From: Liriodendron chinense
Taxonomy: Eukaryota; Streptophyta; Magnoliopsida; Magnoliales; Magnoliaceae
Reading direction: 5' to 3'
DNA length: 64,000 nucleotides
Assembly (NCBI GenBank): GCA_003013855.2
Contig: ML058405.1
Span: forward strand, 2,601,976-2,665,975
The position numbers were made by a program, and so were the translations under genes. The notes beneath the pieces were generated by a model. The model was given only the letters and a program-made list of their open reading frames with translations. It ran no database searches and was not told the origin of the DNA. Below are positions 57,355 through 64,000 of the stretch, piece by piece (within the stretch, counting starts at the first letter, position 1; every line of letters starts with the position of its first letter).

Positions 57355-57573
57355 AACGCCCATGGGTGGGACAACATGATATATCCCAGCATCATTCCAT
57401 TCGGGTGGTGCATTTTCCTCTCTTTTGACATCATCATTTTGGGATACAAGAGGTGGTGTATCTTCCACTCTTTCTATTCCAATAGTATCTATTGAAATTG
57501 GCTTGCCCATTTCGCCAGTCCATGCTAATAATGCATCCCTGTAGGTCTTGTATGATCTACAACAACAACTATT
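57355..57573 (-). other. Unidentified open stretch, possible gene fragment
   Basis: After the inverted-repeat arm the minus strand stays open with MGKPISIDTIGIERVEDTPP, then LVSQNDDVKREENAPPEWN. It does not look like low-complexity translation, but I recognise no family. It might be an exon piece caught between repeats. Confidence 0.25.
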
Positions 57574-57682
57574 GTGACAATCCATGTGAACTTTTGCTTC
57601 TTCCCCATCTTTCATAGTGTTGGGGATAAGAGGCTGACTCGAACACACAGCAGCAAACTGAATCAAACAAGCAACACAATGC

Positions 57683-57707
57683 GTGTGTGTGTGTGTGTGA
57701 ACATCAA

Positions 57708-57798
<91 letters not shown>

Positions 57799-57810
57799 GG
57801 GGGGGGGGGG
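57683..57810. repeat. Compound microsatellite (GT)n-(AT)n-(GT)n-G13
   Basis: GT repeats at 57683-57698, AT repeats about 57712-57770, GT repeats 57771-57797 and a G run to 57810. Confidence 0.93.
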
Positions 57811-57812
57811 AA

Positions 57813-58332
57813 GGTACCATGCGCTCGACCTCATGGGAAGAGCTGTGTGGGCCCCGCTGTGATGTGCATCATACATCCACACCATGCATTTGGTGGGTCC
57901 CCTATTGTTTATAGGGTATCCCAAAAATCAACCGTATCCAGAACTCAACTGGTCCATACCAATTGAAAGAGTGTAAAATCATGCCTACAACATCTAAAAG
58001 TACTTGTTAGGGCCCACTTGAGTTTTGCATACAATTGAAATTTGGTGTAACCTCTTTTTTAAGTGGGACATGCATAATGGATTGTTTGGATTTCTCAACC
58101 ACATTTCAGTCGATCTTATAAATGATTATAAATTTTTCAATGGGTGGATATCCACTTTAATTGTTGTCTTTAGTGTGGCCCACCCAAGTCATGGATTGAC
58201 CTGAATTTTACGCTAATGGCCCACCACAGAATGTTGCATCTGACTAATGGTGTGGATTCCCATCACACATCACAATGGGGCCCACAAAGCTCGACCTCAT
58301 GGGAACTTTCCATGAGGTCGAGGGCATAGTAC

Positions 58333-58333
<1 letters not shown>
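57813..58333. mobile_element. MITE with about 85-bp terminal inverted repeats
   Basis: Left GGTACCATGCGCTCGACC and right end reverse complement GGTACTATGCCCTCGACC, followed on both sides by TGTGGGCCCC and GTGATGTG, then ATCCACACCAT. No coding frame. It is embedded between AT microsatellites. The right end carries an added 13-bp perfect hairpin (58290-58322). Superfamily is not decided: no clear target duplication. Confidence 0.78.
58290..58322. repeat. Perfect hairpin at the MITE end
   Basis: CTCGACCTCATGG, 7-base loop, CCATGAGGTCGAG. Confidence 0.95.

Positions 58334-58336
<3 letters not shown>

Positions 58337-58395
<59 letters not shown>
58337..58395. repeat. (AT)n microsatellite
   Basis: About 29 AT units. 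Confidence 0.95.
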
Positions 58396-58397
<2 letters not shown>

Positions 58398-58974
58398 TTA
58401 TATTTATAATATGCATGCCATAGATCCAAATGCCGGTTCAATTCACATATAATTACAATGCTAAATTATTATTGGATTGTTGACATGCTGAAAAATAATA
58501 ATTACTTTTTACACATGAAAAATAATAATTACTTTTTATAACCATTTACAGAAAGGGATGCCCTACCATCTTTGGTTATGAGTCGGCCTGGATCATGCTG
58601 AAATTGACTTGGACCACGCTTGTTGAAATGCCTACCTGTAGATCAATTATACGGTCTGAACTTGGACACTATCTGCTGGGCCTGGTAGCCCAAAGCTAGA
58701 CCCAACCACCTAATATACCAGCCAATGTGCAGGACCCATACAAACTGCACTCCAAAGAAGAAATTTTTATTCTTTTTTTCTCTCTTTCTTTCTTTCTTTC
58801 TTTTTTTTTTTCCTGAACCGTTAGCGGACACAGTCAAGTGTTCAAAATAACATAATCCGCCTGTTAATATCATGGCATTTGACAATTTGGTCCTTTGCTT
58901 TGTACACTTCGTAATGGCCGGATGGTTTTCTGCTAGCATCTTATTGAAAGATCTGAGAGATACTTAAAGGAGGT

Positions 58975-59750
58975 GTGATGGGATTTATCAATGAGTTCTA
59001 CGATGAAGGTATCATTGCCCCGACTCATGGGGCTACTTTCATAGCAATAATTCCAAAAAAAGAAGGGGCAGAAAGTCTCCGAGATTTTAGATCAATTAGC
59101 TTGTTGGGATGTCCTTACAAAATTATGGCCAAGTTGCTCGCATCTAGATTTCAAGGGGTATTGAGCGAGGTTATCACAGATTTGCAAGGGGCATTTGTTT
59201 TGTGAAGACAAACAGTTGACAACTTTCTAATGGCAAATGAGTGCATAGACCCTTGTAATGGAAAAGAGTCGAAAGGGGTGGTTTGCAAGTTTAATATTGA
59301 AAAAGCTTATGATCATGTGGATTGGGTCTTTTTGGATTATATGCCTGAAAGGGTGGGGTGTGTGGCTAGGTGGCGTTCATGGATGTAGGTTTGTGTGAGG
59401 TCAACTAAATTCTCAGTCCTAATAAATGGTTACCCGAATGGCTTCTTTTCCGCGTCTAGAGGTCTCCAACTAGGGGACCCACTCTCCCCTTATTTATTTG
59501 TTCTGGTTATGGAGGCTTTCAGCAAAATGTTAGATAAAGGGGTGGAGGTGGGGATAGTGAAAGGCTTTAATGAGGATCATTCAGATCTCCTGTTCTTTCA
59601 TCTTCATTATGCCGATGATAAACTGCTTTTTTGTGAGGCTCAAATCCAGTATGTTGAGTTTCTATGGGTGATTATTGTTAGTTTTGAGGCGGCTTCGAGC
59701 CTATAGGTTAATCTTTGCAAAAAGTGAAATTTTGGGAGCAAGAGTCCAGG
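58975..59750 (+). pseudogene. LINE reverse transcriptase domain
   Basis: 58975-59205 gives IAIIPKKEGAESLRDFRSIS (fingers). FNIEKAYDHVDW at about 59295 is motif A, where the usual Asp is Asn. FSVLINGYPNGFFSASRGL and QLGDPLSPYLFVLVMEAFS follow, and HYADDKLLFC at about 59608-59637 keeps the YADD pair. Stops at 59203 and 59386 split it. RT would copy RNA at a nicked target in the nucleus. Confidence 0.88.
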
Positions 59751-59789
59751 TCGAGGATCTCAAGTCCTTGCATCTATTCTTGGATATAG

Positions 59790-61078
59790 GAAGGGATCTT
59801 TCTCGGTGTCTTATCTCAACCTCCTGATGTGTGTTAGCAAGCCTCCAAAGCATGTTTGGGATGAAGTGATCAAAAGATTTGAAAGGAAGTTATATCGTTG
59901 GCAAAACCATCAACTTTTGCTGGGGGGAAGAATCACTTTGATCGACTCAGCGATGTCCAATCTCCCAGTCTATTTTTTATATCTTTTCAAATGTCCCAAG
60001 ACTGTTTTGTCGAAGTTGGAGAAGCTTAGGCAAGATTTTATGTGGGAAGGGGTGGTAGAAAAAAGAAAGTTTCATTTGGTGAAATGGGATGAGGTGTGTA
60101 GACCTTGGGATCAAGGGGGTGTGGGGTTGAGGAAGTTGGAAGATTTGAATCTTGCATTTACTAGGAGAGTGGGTTTGGAAGTTTGGGGAAGAAGAGGATT
60201 CCTATTGGAGAAAGGTGTTATCTAAAAAATATTGGGTAGGAGAAAGAGGTTGGTGGGTTAGGTCTTCTTCAATGTATAGAGCTTCTCATTTGTGGAAAAT
60301 GGTGGCGTCTTTATAAGTTAAAGAGTTTGGGCTGAAGTGGGGTTTTTAGTATGGGACGGGGAAAACGTTAGGTTCTGGGATGATATCTGGATAGGGAGAC
60401 AGTTTAAGTGATCGGTTCCCTACTTTGGCAGGTATCACACTCCGATCGGATCTTTCAGTTGCTTCCTACCTCTCCATTGTTGGAGAGGTAGTGTGGCTCC
60501 CGTTGTGTAGATGGGATATGTTGGAGGACAAGGTTGTAGATTTCATCAACTTGCTTCAGTTGCTTGCTAAGATCGTTCCAAATGTAGCAGAGATCAATTC
60601 GTTGGTGTAGCTCAAAGACAGGTCTGGAAAATTTTCATCTAAATCTCTTTATAAGCTCTTCAGCATCGAAAAGGCTATTGCCGCTCCTTCCTCGATGACG
60701 TTTGTATGGCGATACAGCGCTCCCTCAAGAGTGGCAGCTTTTGCTTGGCTAGTACAGAGAAAGAAGGTGTTGATGGCGGATAAGCTTAGGAGTAGAGGCT
60801 GCACTTCACCTAATATCTGACTTCTTTGCTTGCAATATGAGGAAACGGCGGATCACTTGTTTCCCCATTGCTCCTTTGCAATACAATTTTGGAACACTAT
60901 TTCTTCTCCTTGTTCAAAGTTGTGTGGGTGTTGCCAGAATCCATTGATAGCTACCTTCTTAATGTGGCATGGCAGAGCTTCAGGGAAGATTGGGAGAAGC
61001 ATTTGGCATCTTTGCTTACTAGCAGGTCTTTGGGTCCTGTGGTTTGAGAGAAATGAGCAATGCTTCAAGAATTGTTAG
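59790..61078 (+). pseudogene. LINE ORF2 C-terminus with zf-RVT domain
   Basis: 59806-60225 gives KRFERKLYRWQNHQLLLGGR and LEKLRQDFMWEGV, the usual post-RT thumb region. After stops near 60226, 60315 and 60608 the frame shows KFSSKSLYKLFS, APSRVAAFAWLVQRKKVL, and EETADHLFPHCSFAIQFWN with a Cys/His pattern (zf-RVT). LCLLAGLWVLWFERNEQCF near the end and TAG at 61076-61078 close the protein. Confidence 0.88.
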
Positions 61079-61290
61079 GGGCAGCCGAGAGAGGCTTTTG
61101 GTGGGCAAAGGTCTTTATATCTCTTCCCAGGGGTTAGATTTTGAGGGGTTAGTAAAATTTTCTTCCTCCTTTTTTTTTTTTTTTTTCTTTTTTTTCCTTT
61201 CGTTTTCCTCGTTTCCCTGGCTTCGGCTTTCTTTTAATTCAATCCTTTTCTTAAAAATAAAAAAAATTAAAAATTAAAAATTTAGTCATG

Positions 61291-61657
61291 GCTTTTCCAC
61301 TTCTTTTTCCAAATTTTCATAAATATTAAAAAAATAAAAAAATTTAGAAAAATATTACTTCATTTACCTCTTCGAGACAGAATTCAGCAATCAGCCACAT
61401 TTTGCAGGCTATAGAACAGCCATGCCATGGTGAAAAACTGTTGTCCATGCAACATGCTACATGAATGTTTCGAACCCCTGTAACCAGGTGCTCCAGTGCA
61501 TGAGTTGAAATTACTCTCCTAAAAACTCAAGCGAGTCAACTCAATTCCATAACATACAAGTCACTGGGAAACTCTGCTTGTGAGAATGGCTTGGCCTGAG
61601 TCCACAAGAATCGTCCACTCAGCTTACTAAAGCCAAGTCACTGGCCTGGTCAAAATG
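61291..61657. other. Intergenic, no gene seen
   Basis: AT-rich part followed by ordinary-composition sequence without a recognisable frame. Confidence 0.45.
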
Positions 61658-61770
61658 TTTTTTTTTTTTTTAATAAAGACGGCAGGGAGACCCGAACTTA
61701 CAACCTTTTGAGATGGCCAAGATCTTTGATCAGCATAGAATAGGCCGTGCAGCTACACTAGTTTAGCTAT
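61658..61770 (-). mobile_element. Probable tRNA-derived SINE relic
   Basis: Minus strand: TAGCTGCACGGCC (A-box-like), about 45 bases later AAGTTCGGGTCTCC (B-box-like), then CTGCCGTCTTTATT and a run of 14 A. Order and tail fit a SINE; box A is weak. Confidence 0.5.
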
Positions 61771-62278
61771 TTTATGTATTTTACTGTCGATCCAACTATT
61801 TTGATATTATTTAGTTACTAATAATAAATGTCGAGTTGAACCAACAGGGTTGGACAGAGTCAAATCAAGTTATTGAGTTTCTGAGCTATGCTTTGGGATG
61901 GGCCAATCACTAGCATTGCATAATGTGCTACCCCAGGGATACACACCCAATCCAAGTTTTCAATAAGGTTGGACAAACTCATTTTATGGGAAAGAAAAAA
62001 AAGAAAAAAAACGTTCACACTTCCACTCAGGTGGAAGTGTGACAAAACAAATGGACGGTTAAAACGATTTTTACAGCCATCCATTTGTTTTGTACACTGC
62101 CTCACCTGACAAAAAGAGCCGATTTTTAAGCCAGAAGATAAAAATATCATGACCCACCTGATGGAAAGCTCCCACACGCTTGCTGTATTGTCATGTGTAG
62201 TTGCATGTGAATGGCCTAGGCTCCGCAAGGCGCCTGGCCCTGGCAAACCTCAAATATTATTATGCCCACAGAATGCTC

Positions 62279-62312
<34 letters not shown>

Positions 62313-62388
62313 AGTTTTCCAGATAATGACAAAAACCCACCAAATACCATAAGTATACTTTAATAATTATATAAATTGATTATTGCAT
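61771..62388. other. Intergenic with nested inverted repeats and an (ATC)n tract
   Basis: CACACTTCCAC / GTGGAAGTGTG (62016-62041, loop TCAG) is followed by ACAAAACAAATGGA / TCCATTTGTTTTGT (62042-62055, 62080-62093). (ATC)n at 62281-62312. No gene recognised. Confidence 0.7.
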
Positions 62389-62540
62389 TTAATTACCAAA
62401 ATCTGTTACAATGCAATTCGCCTGATTCTGTGAGTTAGTAGTCAAGCTCCAAGGCACCAGGATGCTCAATGTAAACCACAATGGCATGTATTTCTTACCC
62501 GGATTAGAAGGCTTGGCAACTGAGAAACCACTAATCGACT

Positions 62541-62645
62541 TTCTTGTTGGATTTGGCATAACCACCGGTAGCCTCACCTTCTTGCAGTGCAGAACTACTA
62601 CCGGAATCAGCTGCAGTCTTTGACTCATCAAACTCCAACAGCTAC
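62541..62645 (-). other. Possible last exon of a host gene
   Basis: Minus strand reads LLEFDESKTAADSGSSSALQ and ends AKSNKKVD* at a TAG (62541-62543). It is preceded by TTGTGTAG, a good splice acceptor. Codon use is balanced and no repeat similarity is seen. I do not recognise the family and see no further exon within 200 bp upstream. Confidence 0.25.
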
Positions 62646-62879
62646 ACAAGATTACAATACAAACTAATGAGTTCCCCACCTTCTAATGCATACGAAAGAT
62701 AATATACCGAAATGGTTAACTCAGGCTTGAAACTTCGCAACCAAAGTACAAGATAACGACTACACAGAAAATTAGTAGAGAGACGCAATATCTATGGGCT
62801 ATATTGCTCTTTCTTTAACAAAATTTTCATTTTATTATAATAACAATGCCAACAACAATGACGATGATAACAGAAGTCT

Positions 62880-62976
62880 CCCACTCATTAGAAGAGCTGC
62901 TAGAGACAGTAGTGCGTGCGAGTGATCCAGGGTTTAATCCCTGGTACTGTTACCTTTCAAAAAAAAAAAAAAAAAA
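62880..62976 (+). mobile_element. Probable SINE relic with poly(A) tail
   Basis: GAGCTGCTAGAGACAG (A-box-like) and GGGTTTAATCCCTGG (good B-box form) precede a run of 18-19 A at 62958-62976. Confidence 0.45.
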
Positions 62977-63650
62977 ATCATATTTATAAACAGAATTTCA
63001 TTTTAGAGTCATTCAACTTCATTGGAGAAATGAAAACACCACTCATGCAAGTTCCATTTCAAGAGTCATCAAATGTGAAAAAGCAGACATGTCAGATCCC
63101 TCAACCTGGCCAATCCGACAGACCCCTGGCCCCAGAATACAACAACAGAGGAAAAAGGCATTTCACCCATTTGGTTGGGGCCACACATGCATTGAATATG
63201 GACCGTTGGTTGATTTCCTTTTAACTATCCACTTACTTGGTACATGTTAAGCACACCTGATAAGCAAATTCATGCGATCTTACAGTCGAAGGCATCCACA
63301 GAGTGATGCAAGCCAGATGAGCAACCAGGTGCTCTCAAATGTTGTCCCATATGTTCCACGGAGCCAGACATCAATTGGCAAATTGATGCCATTAATGAAG
63401 TTAACCATCATTTAAATTTGGATTTCAAATGCATTGCATACATATTGAATGTAGTATTTTATCTTTCGCAAGTGCAGGCATGGACTTGGATGCATAGCTT
63501 TGGAGTTCCACTTGCACAGGTTGTTATACAGATTGCAAGTAAGATTTATGCAAACTTAGGGATGAAATTTAAAATAAAATCTCACCTTTAACAACTGATA
63601 AATTGATTCAAATTATTTGTTATCAATGCAGCTGACCTGTAGGTTAATTA
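62977..63650. other. Intergenic, no gene seen
   Basis: No domain or element boundary recognised; a possible 5' part of the hAT remnant was not found. Confidence 0.4.
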
Positions 63651-63990
63651 TGGAGAAGTTAACCTACTCTCAAGAATGTTGCAATAAAAATTATATGCCC
63701 GACGACATACTCAACAATTGTGAGAGGAATTGGAGCAGTTTCTACATCACCCATCCAAATAGTTTGAAGGCTCTAAAGTTGGAGATGTTGGCATTTATGC
63801 ACCACAACGTCAAGCTTCAATTAAAAAATATGAAGAAAGCAAGAGAGCAGAGCGATACCCAAGAACAAGTCTAAAAATCTGGATGACATTTTTACTGAAG
63901 ATGACCATCTTTTGGTATGGTTGGAACAAAGGGAAAAGGACAAGGGAGGAGGCTGATAGTGGGGAACAAGAATACCCAGATCTTGTTGTC
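63650..63990 (+). pseudogene. hAT transposase C-terminal fragment
   Basis: Plus strand NNCERNWSSFYITHPNSLKA at about 63714-63770 then LEMLAFMHHNVKLQLK matches the CERNWSxF...LVFVHYN dimerisation motif of plant hAT-like (DUF659/Dimer_Tnp_hAT) proteins. TAA at 63872 ends the frame. Another frame then gives LDDIFTEDDHLLVWLEQRE, the usual acidic tail, so a one-base shift separates them. The catalytic N-terminal part is absent. Direction is opposite to the fragment at 53560. Confidence 0.72.
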
Positions 63991-64000
63991 CAAATACTAT

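Larger units (their letters stand above)
56892..57684. repeat. Inverted duplication of an LTR end with its flank
   Basis: 56892-57013 (plus) and 57574-57684 (minus) match over GCATTGTGTTRCTTGTTTGAT, CTGCTGTGTGTTCG, CCTCTTATCCC-AACA and TATGAAAGATGGGGAAGAAG. The match crosses the solo LTR end into flanking sequence. Confidence 0.8.
58950..61290 (+). mobile_element. 5'-truncated L1-type LINE
   Basis: The 3' part of ORF2 on the plus strand, followed by a 3' untranslated region with T-rich tract and an A-rich end (AAAAAAATTAAAAATTAAAAA, 61258-61282). It lacks endonuclease and the first part of RT, as usual for incompletely reverse-transcribed LINEs. No clear target duplication was located at the ragged left end (about 58950). 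Confidence 0.85.

Noticed and set aside
56891..57924. Frames across AT repeats (IYIYIY, THTHTH)
   Set aside because: Microsatellite translation on all strands; only the part at 57355-57573 is worth keeping as a question.

Overview
This window is a nuclear, repeat-dense plant genome segment, essentially a nest of transposable elements. I found no complete host gene. The plant call rests on the element families. These are Tat/Ogre-type Ty3-gypsy elements with an antisense ORF and a second RNase H, a Tekay-like giant solo LTR, Ty1-copia with an initiator-Met primer site, a TRIM, L1-type LINEs with a C-terminal zf-RVT domain, hAT remnants, tRNA-derived SINEs and a MITE rich in GTGGGCCCC-type ends. 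That MITE style reminds me of magnoliid genomes, but this is only an impression.

Layout. 1-1340: window-cut copia element (minus strand) with broken gag and a probable 5' LTR. 1400-2867: simple repeats. 2868-6725: 3.86-kb solo LTR with target duplication TAAGG. 7591-7711: SINE. 7722-9668: first of five solo LTRs of one family (copies A-E). 9729-44610: one large Tat-lineage element on the minus strand (5' LTR at right, gag-protease, pol with RT/RNase H/second RNase H/integrase, antisense ORF on the plus strand, 3' LTR at left). It has been invaded by a 12.6-kb gag-only Ogre-like element (10511-23147, TSD CTAAC), by solo LTRs B, C and D (24835-26741, 29668-31734, 34700-38722), by solo LTR E inside D (35280-37359), and by a 1.77-kb LTR of another family (39089-40861). 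44611-45224: symmetric 614-bp foldback. 45544-50682: complete but inactivated copia element, TSD GAAGG. 51598-53030: LINE relic. 53560-53985: hAT relic. 55571-56128: TRIM. 56394-56969: solo copia LTR. 57000-58400: AT microsatellites, an inverted duplication and a MITE. 58950-61290: younger LINE. 61290-64000: SINE relics, small inverted repeats, a possible host exon and a second hAT fragment.

How it works together. Ten insertion boundaries were placed by reading the TG/TA...CA ends and the 5-bp duplications. Eight have duplications on both sides (six exact or nearly exact pairs are listed in the findings), and they give a relative order of events (Tat element first, then B, C, D and the Ogre-like element, then E). 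Coding regions are damaged, often by TGG, CGA or CAG turned into stop codons, as expected of methylated, silenced copies. Two regulatory themes stand out. Copies A-E carry an array of paired palindromes just upstream of a TATA box; its sequence differs among copies while the architecture is kept. The Tat LTR carries TATA boxes on both strands, and the plus-strand one of the 3' LTR points at the antisense ORF.
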